The position numbers and the translations under genes were made by a program. Under the pieces are notes generated by a model that was not told where the DNA came from, made no database searches, and saw only the letters and a program-made list of their open reading frames with translations. Of a stretch of 64,000 nt of DNA, positions 27,846 through 36,426 are shown piece after piece (positions within the stretch are counted from its first letter, which is position 1; each line of letters opens with the position of its first letter). Location of the stretch: NCBI GenBank assembly GCA_002842985.1, contig PHEQ01000003.1:62001-126000 (forward strand). The letters run 5' to 3'. The stretch is from Alphaproteobacteria bacterium HGW-Alphaproteobacteria-1. GTDB lineage: Bacteria; Pseudomonadota; Alphaproteobacteria; Rhodobacterales; Rhodobacteraceae.

Positions 27846-28988
27846 ATGACAGAAGAAACCATTCTCGCCAACGCGGAAATCGTTCTGCCGGGTGAGGTGC
27901 GGCGCGGATTGGTCGTGCTGCGCGAGGGGCGCATCGCCGATCTGGCCGATGGGGCAGGCGTGCCGAACGGAGCTGTGGATTGCGCGGGCGATCTGGTCAT
28001 GCCCGGTCTGGTCGAGTTGCACACCGACAATCTGGAGCGTCATATCCAGCCGCGCCCCTCGGTCCACTGGCCCCATGACGCGGCGATCCTCGCCCATGAC
28101 GCAGAGCTTGCCAGCGTCGGGATCACGACCGTTTTCGACGCGATGCGCGTGGGGTCCGTGCCGTCGGGCATCGGCAAATATGCCGAATACGCGCGCGGGC
28201 TGGCGAGCGAGCTTCTGGCGCTGCGCGCCGCCGACGCGCTCCGGATCAGTCATTTTTTGCACCTCCGCGCCGAAGTCTGTTCCGAAACGCTCGAGGCCGA
28301 GATGGCCGCCTTCGGCCCCGAGGACCGGGTGGGTCTTGTGAGCCTGATGGACCACACGCCGGGACAGCGGCAGTTTCGCGATATTTCCAAGCTCGAGACC
28401 TATGTGAAGGGCAAGCACGGCCTTGACGATGCGCAGTTTGCCGCCCATGTGGCGCAGCTTCTGGCGCTGCGCGAAGCGCATGGCGCGCGTCACGAGGCGG
28501 CGGCGGTCGCGCAGGCGCGCCGCTATGGCGCGGTGCTGGCCAGCCATGACGACACCACCGCCGAACAGGTGGCGGTATCGCATCGGCATGGCGTCGGTAT
28601 CGCGGAGTTCCCGACGACGGTTGAGGCCGCGCGCGCCTGTCACGCGGCCGGAATCAAGGTGATCATGGGCGCGCCGAACCTGATCCGGGGCGGATCGCAT
28701 TCCGGCAATGTCGCGGCGGGGGAATTGGCCGATCTCGACCTCCTCGATATTCTGTCGTCCGATTACGTGCCGTCGGCGCTCCTCTATGCGGCGGTGCGGC
28801 TGGGGCAGCACTGGGGCGACATGGCGCGCGGCATCGCCACCGTGACCGAGGCCCCGGCGCGCGCCGTGGGGCTCTCGGACCGGGGCCGGATAGCTGTGGG
28901 CGCGCGCGCCGACGTGATCCGCGTGACGCTCCGGACCGAGGCCCCGGCGGTGCGCGGGGTCTGGTCGCAGGGGCGTCGGGTGGCCTGA
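27846..28988 (+). CDS. phnM: ribose 1-phosphonate triphosphate diphosphatase PhnM
   Basis: Amidohydrolase-family enzyme releasing pyrophosphate from alpha-D-ribose 1-methylphosphonate 5-triphosphate. It is 380 residues, full length. Metal-site segments: VELHTDNLERHIQPRP, LMDHTPGQRQF, ASHDDTTAEQV and IMGAPNLIRGGSHSGN. The start ATG 27846 is just 40 bp from the divergent DUF1045 start, so it either has a very compact promoter or is read through from phnN. Confidence 0.96.
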   Translation: MTEETILANAEIVLPGEVRRGLVVLREGRIADLADGAGVPNGAVDCAGDLVMPGLVELHTDNLERHIQPRPSVHWPHDAAILAHDAELASVGITTVFDAMRVGSVPSGIGKYAEYARGLASELLALRAADALRISHFLHLRAEVCSETLEAEMAAFGPEDRVGLVSLMDHTPGQRQFRDISKLETYVKGKHGLDDAQFAAHVAQLLALREAHGARHEAAAVAQARRYGAVLASHDDTTAEQVAVSHRHGVGIAEFPTTVEAARACHAAGIKVIMGAPNLIRGGSHSGNVAAGELADLDLLDILSSDYVPSALLYAAVRLGQHWGDMARGIATVTEAPARAVGLSDRGRIAVGARADVIRVTLRTEAPAVRGVWSQGRRVA

Positions 28989-28997
28989 GCAGGGGCT

Positions 28998-29026
28998 TTG
29001 ACAAGGCCCGGGCAGCGGCGCATAAC
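28998..29026 (+). promoter_or_regulatory. sigma-70 type promoter for the FAH gene
   Basis: TTGACA at 28998-29003, a 17-bp spacer and CATAAC at 29021-29026, 27 bp before the ATG at 29054. Good match to the housekeeping consensus and correctly placed after the phnM stop. Confidence 0.6.
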
Positions 29027-29053
29027 CGGCGGCGAACCAGACCCGGAGGCCCC

Positions 29054-29752
29054 ATGACCACGCCGCTTTTCGATCTTGCCGCCCCGCCGCTCGTGCCCGT
29101 CGAGGGGGGTGAAACAGGCTACCCGGTGCGCCGTATCTTCTGTGTCGGCCGCAACTATGCCGCCCATGCCGCCGAGATGGGCAACGAGGTGGATCGCGAG
29201 GCGCCGTTCTACTTCACCAAGACGCCCCATGCGCTTTGCCTCAGCGGCGCAAACATCCCCTATCCGCTGGAGACATCCGACTGTCATCACGAAATGGAAT
29301 TCGTCGTGGCCCTGGGTGCGCCCGCATTTCGAGTGACGAAAGCGCGCGCCATGTCGGCGGTCTGGGGCTATGGCTGCGGCATCGACCTCACGCGGCGCGA
29401 CCTGCAAGGTCAGGCCAAGGACAAGCGGCGGCCATGGGATCTGGGCAAGGATTTCGAGGATTCGGCCATCATCGGCGCGCTGACCGCGAAAGCGGCCTTC
29501 GGCGAGATCGGCGATCAGGCGATCCGCCTTGATGTGGACGGGCGGCGGGCGCAGGAGGCAAGCCTGTCGGAGATGGTCTGGTCGGTGCCCGAGATCATCG
29601 CGCATCTGTCGCGCTTCTATCATCTGGGGGCGGGTGACCTGATCTATACCGGTACGCCCGCAGGCGTGGGCCCGGTCGCGCCCGGAAACGTGCTGCGGGG
29701 CGAGATCGACGGGCTTGCGCCCCTTGTGGTCACCATCGGCGCGGCGGAATAA
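29054..29752 (+). CDS. fumarylacetoacetate hydrolase family protein
   Basis: A 232-residue FAH-fold hydrolase resembling fumarylpyruvate hydrolases and acylpyruvases. The segment IFCVGRNYAAHAAEMGNEVDREAPFYFTKTPHAL and the metal residues in CHHEMEFVVALG plus GYGCGIDLTRRD are family hallmarks; TYTGTPAGVGPV-like IYTGTPAGVGPVAPGN closes the site. Probably hydrolyses a 2,4-diketo acid in the cytosol. Own promoter; not linked to a catabolic operon here. Confidence 0.9.
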   Translation: MTTPLFDLAAPPLVPVEGGETGYPVRRIFCVGRNYAAHAAEMGNEVDREAPFYFTKTPHALCLSGANIPYPLETSDCHHEMEFVVALGAPAFRVTKARAMSAVWGYGCGIDLTRRDLQGQAKDKRRPWDLGKDFEDSAIIGALTAKAAFGEIGDQAIRLDVDGRRAQEASLSEMVWSVPEIIAHLSRFYHLGAGDLIYTGTPAGVGPVAPGNVLRGEIDGLAPLVVTIGAAE

Positions 29753-29852
29753 CTCGAGAGCGATTGCAAAAGCCGGAGTCTCAGATTGCCGTTAATCGCC
29801 CCTTAACCTCTTTGCGCCACGTTTGCCGGTGGGACAGACGCGGAGAGGTGGA

Positions 29853-31289
29853 ATGGCGGATCTGACAGCACTTGATTTCGCGATCCTTGCAGGAACAGCC
29901 TTGGTCCTTTCGCTTTTGGTCGTGTGGCTTTCGGGATTTCTCGTGACGCGGGCGTCGTCCGTCACCGAGGGCGGGGCCACGCGCCACTTTCTGTTTCGTG
30001 ATGGCGCGCTGATCGACACGGATGGTTCCGATTTCGTGATGCCCGACGCCGTTGAGCCACAGGAAAGCGACTGGTCCCGATTCCGCCGCTGGCTCGCCCC
30101 CCGGCTTGCCCTGCCCGAAACCGTCGAAGAAGACATGACCCTGACCGCAGATAGCGCGCGCCTCACGCTGACCCCGCAACGCGCAACGCTCCGTGTGACG
30201 CTCGCCGACACCAACATTTGCGCCGCCGCGCGCCACGACCTCCTCGCGCGGCTGGCAGCGGCTGACTGTCACCGCAGCGCGCTTGGGACGGCACCACTGC
30301 CGGTCTGGCTGCGCGATACCTCGGGCCGTGTTTTATGGCAGAACAGGGCCGCAGGAATCATTCCCGAACCAGACCGGCACCGGCTTCTCGGCACAACGCA
30401 GCCAGGGCGCGTCGCGCTCGATGACCCGCCGCGCTGGTATGACATCTCCTATGTGCAGCATGAACAGGGGCAGATCGTCTATGCCAACGACATCACCGCC
30501 AGCGTTCGTGCCGAACAATCTCAGCGCGAATTCGTTCAGACCCTCGCCAAGACCTTCGCTGACCTGCCGACCGGTCTTGCCATCTTCGACCGAAGCCGCG
30601 CGCTTGCCATGTTCAACCCGGCGCTCACGGACCTGACCGCCCTTGATCCCGTGTTCCTCAGCAACCGCCCCGAGATCTTCGATTTCTTTGACAGGCTGCG
30701 CGACCGGCAGGTCATGCCGGAACCCCGGAGCTATGCCACATGGCGCACGCAGATCACGGCGATGATCCACGCCGCCGATGTCGGGCAGTATCAGGAGGTC
30801 TGGAGCCTTGTGAACGGGCGCACCTACCGCGTCACCGGGCAGCCCCACCCGAACGGAGCGGTGGCCTTCTTGTTTGCCGACATCTCTGACGAGGTAGCCA
30901 GCACGCGCGACCAGCGCGCTGCGCTCGATCTGCGCCAGGCCGCGCTTGATCGCGTCGAGGAGGGGGTTGCCGTGCTCGACCGCGACGGCGCGCTGCTCTT
31001 TTGCAACCGGCGCTTCGCCCTGCTTATCCGCATTCTGCCAGAGGCGCGCGCGAATCTTTCCCTGCCCGATTTGCTCGCCGCCTGCCGCACCCGATTTCCG
31101 CGCTCCGCGCTCTGGGACGGGATCGCGGCGCAGATGCGTGACGGGTCCGCCACAGCCTTCAACGACAGCGTGACCCTCGAGCGTGGCGCGAACCTATTCG
31201 TGCGGCTCATGCCGCTCGGGCAAGGCCAGACGATGCTCTCGCTGCACCACGTCCCGGCACAGACCGAGACAACAGCCCTCAGCGCCTGA
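29853..31289 (+). CDS. membrane-anchored PAS-domain protein without output domain
   Basis: A 478-residue protein with one N-terminal transmembrane helix (about residues 8-30), then three PAS-like regions (LPVWLRDTSGRVLWQNRAAG near 150; LPTGLAIFDRSRALAMFNPAL near 245; VEEGVAVLDRDGALLFCNRRF near 370). I see no H-box, HATPase, GGDEF or EAL after them: the protein ends 100 residues later. It looks like the sensory half of a histidine kinase. Located just upstream of tsaE. Signal and partner unknown. Start ATG 29853 has GAGAGGTG 5 bp upstream. Confidence 0.8.
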   Translation: MADLTALDFAILAGTALVLSLLVVWLSGFLVTRASSVTEGGATRHFLFRDGALIDTDGSDFVMPDAVEPQESDWSRFRRWLAPRLALPETVEEDMTLTADSARLTLTPQRATLRVTLADTNICAAARHDLLARLAAADCHRSALGTAPLPVWLRDTSGRVLWQNRAAGIIPEPDRHRLLGTTQPGRVALDDPPRWYDISYVQHEQGQIVYANDITASVRAEQSQREFVQTLAKTFADLPTGLAIFDRSRALAMFNPALTDLTALDPVFLSNRPEIFDFFDRLRDRQVMPEPRSYATWRTQITAMIHAADVGQYQEVWSLVNGRTYRVTGQPHPNGAVAFLFADISDEVASTRDQRAALDLRQAALDRVEEGVAVLDRDGALLFCNRRFALLIRILPEARANLSLPDLLAACRTRFPRSALWDGIAAQMRDGSATAFNDSVTLERGANLFVRLMPLGQGQTMLSLHHVPAQTETTALSA

Positions 31290-31306
31290 ACGTATCCGCA
31301 TCCGGC

Positions 31307-31334
31307 TTGCAGGTCGCGGCGGGGCGTGTAGTCT
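31307..31334 (+). promoter_or_regulatory. sigma-70 type promoter for tsaE, possibly leaderless
   Basis: TTGCAG at 31307-31312, 16-bp spacer, TAGTCT at 31329-31334. Transcription would start about 7 bp further, at or next to the tsaE ATG (31341). No Shine-Dalgarno sequence is visible in between. Confidence 0.45.
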
Positions 31335-31340
31335 CGCGCC

Positions 31341-31811
31341 ATGACCGCCCGCGCCATCGCCCTTGTCAGTCCCGCCGAAACCTGCTCATTGGCACGGCGC
31401 CTTGCACCCCGCCTCGGGCCGGGCGACACGCTGCTGCTGTCGGGCGGTGTCGGCGCGGGGAAAACCCATTTTGCCCGCTGCCTGATCCAGAGTATCTTGT
31501 CCGTCCCCGAAGACGTACCATCGCCTACCTATACCCTGGTCCAGACCTATCCTGGTCCCCGCGCCGAGATCTGGCATGCCGACCTCTACCGCCTCACCGA
31601 CCCGATGGAATTGGTCGAGCTCGGCCTGACCGAGGCGTTCGTCACCGCCATTTGCCTTGTCGAATGGCCCGACCGCCTCGCCGATCTCGCCCCCGCGAGC
31701 GCGCTCTCGCTCGATCTCGCCCACGGCGACACCGATGAGGCCCGCCGCCTAACCCTGCGCTGGTCCGACCCGCGCTGGGCCACCCGTCTTGAAGGAATCC
31801 TCGATGGCTGA
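31341..31811 (+). CDS. tsaE: tRNA threonylcarbamoyladenosine biosynthesis ATPase TsaE
   Basis: A 156-residue P-loop ATPase that drives the TsaB-TsaD complex making t6A37 in ANN-decoding tRNAs. Walker A GGVGAGKT at residues 35-42; SPTYTLVQTYPG and the W-H-A-D-L-Y-R segment are diagnostic. It overlaps amgK by 8 bp, forming the head of a tsaE-amgK-murU-addB-addA run. Confidence 0.95.
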   Translation: MTARAIALVSPAETCSLARRLAPRLGPGDTLLLSGGVGAGKTHFARCLIQSILSVPEDVPSPTYTLVQTYPGPRAEIWHADLYRLTDPMELVELGLTEAFVTAICLVEWPDRLADLAPASALSLDLAHGDTDEARRLTLRWSDPRWATRLEGILDG

Positions 31812-32814
31812 CCGCAGCGCCGAAATTGCCGACTTCGTGGCCACCGCCGGGTGGGCGGAGGCGGATATGCGCCCGCTCGCGGGTGACGCCTCCAACCGCC
31901 GTTATCTGCGCCTTACCGCCCCCGACGGCGCGCGCGCGGTGCTGATGGATGCGCCCGGCGATCGCGGCGAGGATGTGCGCCCCTTCATGCATATCGCGCG
32001 CCATCTGTCGGGCCTCGGCCTTTCCGCCCCGGCAATCCTCGCCGAAAACGTCCAAAGCGGCCTGCTCCTGCTCGAAGATCTCGGCGACGCGCTCTTTGCC
32101 CGCCTTCTGGAACAGGCCCCCGAGATGGAGCGCCCGCTTTACGAGGCCGCCACCGATCTTCTGGTGGCTCTCCACCGCCACGCCCCGCCCGCCGGTCTTG
32201 CCAGTTACACGCCCGCGCACATGGCCGATCTCGCCTGCCTCGCGCTTGACTGGTATCGCCCCGGCGCAACCGGCACCAAGAGCACCATAAGAGACCGGTT
32301 TTACGCCGAAACAGAGACTGTTCTTGGCGCTCTCGAAAATCTTGACACTGTCCTGATCCAGCGCGATTACCACGCCGAAAACCTGCTTTGGCTGACCAAG
32401 CGCGTCGGCATCGCCCGCGTCGGCCTGCTCGATTTTCAGGACGCGATGCGTGGCCATCCGGCCTATGATCTCGTCTCGGTGCTGCAAGACGCCCGCCGCG
32501 ATGTGACCCCAGCCCTCGCCAAGGCGATGACCGCCCGCTACATCACCGAAACCGGGCACGACGCCGAAAGCTTCACCACCGCCTACGCCTGTCTCGGCGC
32601 CCAGCGCAACCTGCGGATTCTCGGTGTATTTGCACGTCTCTGTCTGCGCGACGGCAAGGCGCATTATGTCGATCTCATTCCCCGGGTGTGGGCACATCTT
32701 GCCCAGGACCTGCGCCATCCCGCGCTTGCTCCGGTCGCTGCGCTGGTTGCGTCGGAATTGCCGGTCCCAACGCCCGAAATCCTTGCCCGCCTCAAATCCC
32801 GGTGCGCGGCATGA
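31804..32814 (+). CDS. amgK: anomeric MurNAc/GlcNAc kinase AmgK
   Basis: A 336-residue aminoglycoside-phosphotransferase-fold kinase. The catalytic loop is VLIQRDYHAENLLW and the metal loop VGLLDFQDAMRGHPAYDLVS. AmgK phosphorylates C1 of MurNAc in the recycling route that bypasses de novo UDP-MurNAc synthesis. The next gene, murU, is its partner and overlaps by 4 bp, which makes this assignment strong. Start ATG 31804 lies inside the tsaE 3' end. Confidence 0.9.
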   Translation: MADRSAEIADFVATAGWAEADMRPLAGDASNRRYLRLTAPDGARAVLMDAPGDRGEDVRPFMHIARHLSGLGLSAPAILAENVQSGLLLLEDLGDALFARLLEQAPEMERPLYEAATDLLVALHRHAPPAGLASYTPAHMADLACLALDWYRPGATGTKSTIRDRFYAETETVLGALENLDTVLIQRDYHAENLLWLTKRVGIARVGLLDFQDAMRGHPAYDLVSVLQDARRDVTPALAKAMTARYITETGHDAESFTTAYACLGAQRNLRILGVFARLCLRDGKAHYVDLIPRVWAHLAQDLRHPALAPVAALVASELPVPTPEILARLKSRCAA

Positions 32815-33500
32815 CCCTGCCGGTGATGCTCTTCGCCGCCGGGTTCGGCACCCGCATGGGCGCGCTCACCGCCTCCCGCCCCAAACCACTGGTCGAGGTG
32901 GCCGGGCGCGCCCTTATCGACCACGCGCTCGATCTGGTGGACGCTTATGCCCCACCGCGCACCGTGGTCAATCTTCACTACCTGCCCGAGCATATCCGCG
33001 CCCACCTCGCGGGCCGCGACCTGCTCTTTTCGCACGAAACACCCGATATTCTCGAAACCGGCGGCGGCCTGCGCGCCGCGCTGCCGCTCCTTGGCCCTGG
33101 CCCGGTCATGACCCTGAACACCGACGCGATCTGGCGCGGCCCGAACCCGCTCATGCACCTCGCTTCACTGTGGGATCCCGCGCGCATGGACGCGCTCCTC
33201 CTGTGCATCCCACCGCAAAACGCCATCGGCCATGGCGGCACGGGTGATTTCACCCTGGCCGAGGATGGCACGCTCTGGCGCGGTCCGGGCCTTGTCTATT
33301 CCGGCGCGCAGGTCATCGCGCCCGATCTGCTCCACACCATCCCCGAGTCGCAATTTTCCCTTAACCGCGTCTGGGATCGGATCGCCGAAAATGGCCGCCT
33401 CTTCGGCGTCGCCTATCCCGGCCAATGGTGCGATGTGGGCCGTCCCGAGGGCATCGCGCTGGCCGAAGAAATGTTGGAATCCGGCCATGTTCGAGACTGA
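32811..33500 (+). CDS. murU: MurNAc-1-phosphate uridylyltransferase MurU
   Basis: A 229-residue nucleotidyltransferase making UDP-MurNAc from MurNAc-1-P and UTP. The signature is AAGFGTRMGALTASRPKPLVEVAGRALIDHAL; NTDAIW provides the metal aspartate, and VGRPEGIALAEE is the C-terminal signature. Coupled to amgK upstream; its 3' end overlaps addB by 14 bp. Confidence 0.92.
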   Translation: MTLPVMLFAAGFGTRMGALTASRPKPLVEVAGRALIDHALDLVDAYAPPRTVVNLHYLPEHIRAHLAGRDLLFSHETPDILETGGGLRAALPLLGPGPVMTLNTDAIWRGPNPLMHLASLWDPARMDALLLCIPPQNAIGHGGTGDFTLAEDGTLWRGPGLVYSGAQVIAPDLLHTIPESQFSLNRVWDRIAENGRLFGVAYPGQWCDVGRPEGIALAEEMLESGHVRD

Positions 33501-36426
33501 TCCCACCCCTCATATCTTCGCACTCGCGCCCGGTGTCGATTTCCCGCGGGCCTTCATCGACGGGCTGCGCACGCGGCTTGGAGATTCTCCGCCCGAGGCG
33601 CTTGCCCGCGTCCAAATCATCGTCAACACCCGCCGCATGGCCCGCCGCCTGCGCGAGATCTTCGATTCCGGGCCGCCCTGCCTTCTGCCGCGGATCGGCC
33701 TTGTCACCGATCTCGGCGAAAGCTGGGATCTGGCGCATCTGCCGCCTCCCGCCCCGCGCCTGCGGCGGCGGCTCGAACTGGTCCAACTCGTATCCGCGCT
33801 GATCGACCATCAGCCCGATCTTGCCCCCCGCAGCGCCGCTTTCGACCTCGCTGACAGCCTCGCTGCGCTGATGGACGAAATGCATGGCGAAGGTGTTGCG
33901 CCCGACGCCATAGAGACCCTCGACATCACCGACCAATCCGGCCATTGGGCGCGGATTAAATCGTTTTTGGGCATTATCAGACCCTATTTCGACGCCGCCG
34001 CCAGCGCGCCCGACCCCGAGACCCGGCAGCGCATGGTGATCGAGCGGCTCATCGCGCGCTGGCGGGAGGCACCGCCGCCGCATCCGGTCATTGTCGCAGG
34101 CTCGACCGGCTCGCGCGGGGCGACGCAGCTTCTGATGCAAGCGGTGGCAAAACTGCCGCAAGGGGCCGTTGTCCTGCCCGGTTTCGATTTCGACGCGCCT
34201 GCCGCCGTCTGGGAGGCGCTCGCCGACCCGCTCACCTCGGAGGATCACCCGCAATTCCGCTTTGCGCGTTTCGCCAAGGGTGCAGGTATCGCCCCGACCA
34301 CGATCCGCCCCTGGGCAAACACGCCGCCGCCCAATCCCGCGCGCAACCGCCTCCTGTCACTTGCGCTCCGCCCCGCGCCCGTCACCGATCAATGGTTGCG
34401 CGACGGGCCTTCGCTGACCGATATTCCCGCGGCGATGGAAACTGTCACCCTGATCGAGGCGCAGAGCACCCGGCAAGAGGCGCTCGCCATCGCCATGCGC
34501 CTTCGCCAGGCTGCCGAGGACGGTACGAATGCGGCTCTGATCACGCCTGATCGGACGCTTGGACGTCAGGTTGCAGCCGCGCTCGACCGCTGGCGCATCC
34601 GCCCCGATGACAGTGCCGGTCAGCCGCTGCACCTCTCGCCGCCCGGTCGTCTTTTACGGCATGTGGCCGAGATCTTCGCCAACCGGCTCAGCGCCGAAGC
34701 GCTCCTGACCCTGCTCAAGCACCCGCTCACCCATCAAGGCGACGGGCGCGGCGCGCATCACCACCTCACCGCACGGCTGGAATTGCACCTGCGCCGCCAC
34801 GGCCCGCCCTACCCGGATGCCGAGAGCCTGCGCGCCTGGGGCGAGACCCGGACCGAACCGCTTGCGGCGGACTGGGTGCGCTGGCTCTGCACCTGTTTCA
34901 CCGGGCGCAACCTGCCGGGCGACAGACCGCTCAGCCAGCGCGTGACCGAGCATCTGCTGCTGGCCGAACATATCGCCCGCGGCTGTCGGGCCAAGGGCAG
35001 CGGCACGCTCTGGGAGCGCGAGGCAGGCGAAGAGGCGCGCGCCGCGATGGACGAACTCATCGCGGAATCGGACCATGGGGGCCCGATCTCGGCGCTCGAT
35101 TACGCGCATCTCTTCCACTCCGTCCTCCGCCTCCGCGAGGTGCGCGACCCGCTCGAGCCGCATCCCCAAATCCGCATCTGGGGCACGCTCGAAGCCCGCG
35201 TTCAGGGCTGTGATCTGCTCATTCTCGGCGGTCTCAACGAGGGCACGTGGCCCGAGAGCGCCGCGCCCGACCCATGGCTCAACCGTGCCCTGCGCGCGCA
35301 GGCGGGGCTTTTGCTGCCAGAGCGGCGCATCGGCCTTCAGGCGCATGATTTCCAACAGGCCATCGCCGCGCGCGAGGTCTGGCTTACGCGCTCGGTGCGT
35401 TCGGCGGATGCGCAGACGGTGGTCTCCCGCTGGCTCAATCGGGTGCAGAATCTCCTCGCCGGTCTACCAGATCAGGCAGGAACAGAGACGCTTTCCCACA
35501 TGCGCGCGCGGGGTCAGGCCTGGCTTTCCCGGGTTGCCCAACTCGAGGAACCGGGCGAGGTGCCCCGCGCCCCGCGCCCCGCGCCCTGCCCGCCCGTGGC
35601 GCTACGCCCCGATCGCCTCTCGGTCACTGAGATCAAGACGCTGATCCGCGATCCCTACGCCATCTATGCGCGCCATGTCCTCGGCCTGAGGTCACTCGAT
35701 CCGTTGATGAAACTACCCGACGCGATGATGCGCGGCACCGTGCTCCATACCATCATGGAGCGATTCATCGCTGAGACGCGCGCCGAGCCAGAGCGCCTAA
35801 CCACCGCAAGTCTTCTGGCTATGACAGAGACTGTTCTGGCGGAATTGGTGCCTTGGGGTGAGGCGCGCGCGCTCTGGCTCGCGCGCATCGAACGCGTGGC
35901 GGACTGGTTTATCGAGGGCGAGGCCCAGCGCCGCCGCGACGCCTGGCCCGCCGCCATCGAGAGGCGCGGCACACTTGCCCTGCAAGCACCGCCTTTCACC
36001 CTGACCGCCAAGGCCGACCGTATCGACCTTGATCCTCACGGGCGCGCGCTGATCTACGACTACAAGACCGGCGCGCCCCCCTCGAAAAAGGAACAGGCCC
36101 ATTTCGACAAGCAACTCCTGCTCGAGGCCGCCATGGTCGAGCGCGGCGGTTTTGACAATCTCGGTCCTATGCCCGTGCTCCGCGCCGCCTATATCGGCAT
36201 GGGCAGCACACCCGCCATCGTCGAGGCACCTGTTGACGAGACAGGCACCGCCCAGATCATCGCCGAATTGGCCGAGCTGATCGCCGCCTACACCGAGCCC
36301 GACAAGGGCTATGTCGCCCGCCGTGCCCCGCGCAACGACAACGATCGCGGCGATTACGATCAGCTTGCCCGCTTCGGCGAATGGGACATCACCGATTCTC
36401 CCGCGCCCGAGGATGTCGGCCCATGA
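33487..36426 (+). CDS. addB: double-strand break repair helicase-nuclease subunit AddB
   Basis: A 979-residue AddB of the alphaproteobacterial type. It forms with AddA the RecBCD-equivalent that resects DNA ends and loads RecA. An inactivated helicase-like N-terminal region is followed by a C-terminal nuclease domain with KADRIDLDPHGRALIYDYKTGAPP (PD-(D/E)xK motif, D and K present). I do not see the four-cysteine iron-sulfur set of Bacillus AddB. Start ATG 33487 (MFETDPTPHIF) is inside murU; addA follows with ATGA overlap. Confidence 0.94.
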   Translation: MFETDPTPHIFALAPGVDFPRAFIDGLRTRLGDSPPEALARVQIIVNTRRMARRLREIFDSGPPCLLPRIGLVTDLGESWDLAHLPPPAPRLRRRLELVQLVSALIDHQPDLAPRSAAFDLADSLAALMDEMHGEGVAPDAIETLDITDQSGHWARIKSFLGIIRPYFDAAASAPDPETRQRMVIERLIARWREAPPPHPVIVAGSTGSRGATQLLMQAVAKLPQGAVVLPGFDFDAPAAVWEALADPLTSEDHPQFRFARFAKGAGIAPTTIRPWANTPPPNPARNRLLSLALRPAPVTDQWLRDGPSLTDIPAAMETVTLIEAQSTRQEALAIAMRLRQAAEDGTNAALITPDRTLGRQVAAALDRWRIRPDDSAGQPLHLSPPGRLLRHVAEIFANRLSAEALLTLLKHPLTHQGDGRGAHHHLTARLELHLRRHGPPYPDAESLRAWGETRTEPLAADWVRWLCTCFTGRNLPGDRPLSQRVTEHLLLAEHIARGCRAKGSGTLWEREAGEEARAAMDELIAESDHGGPISALDYAHLFHSVLRLREVRDPLEPHPQIRIWGTLEARVQGCDLLILGGLNEGTWPESAAPDPWLNRALRAQAGLLLPERRIGLQAHDFQQAIAAREVWLTRSVRSADAQTVVSRWLNRVQNLLAGLPDQAGTETLSHMRARGQAWLSRVAQLEEPGEVPRAPRPAPCPPVALRPDRLSVTEIKTLIRDPYAIYARHVLGLRSLDPLMKLPDAMMRGTVLHTIMERFIAETRAEPERLTTASLLAMTETVLAELVPWGEARALWLARIERVADWFIEGEAQRRRDAWPAAIERRGTLALQAPPFTLTAKADRIDLDPHGRALIYDYKTGAPPSKKEQAHFDKQLLLEAAMVERGGFDNLGPMPVLRAAYIGMGSTPAIVEAPVDETGTAQIIAELAELIAAYTEPDKGYVARRAPRNDNDRGDYDQLARFGEWDITDSPAPEDVGP

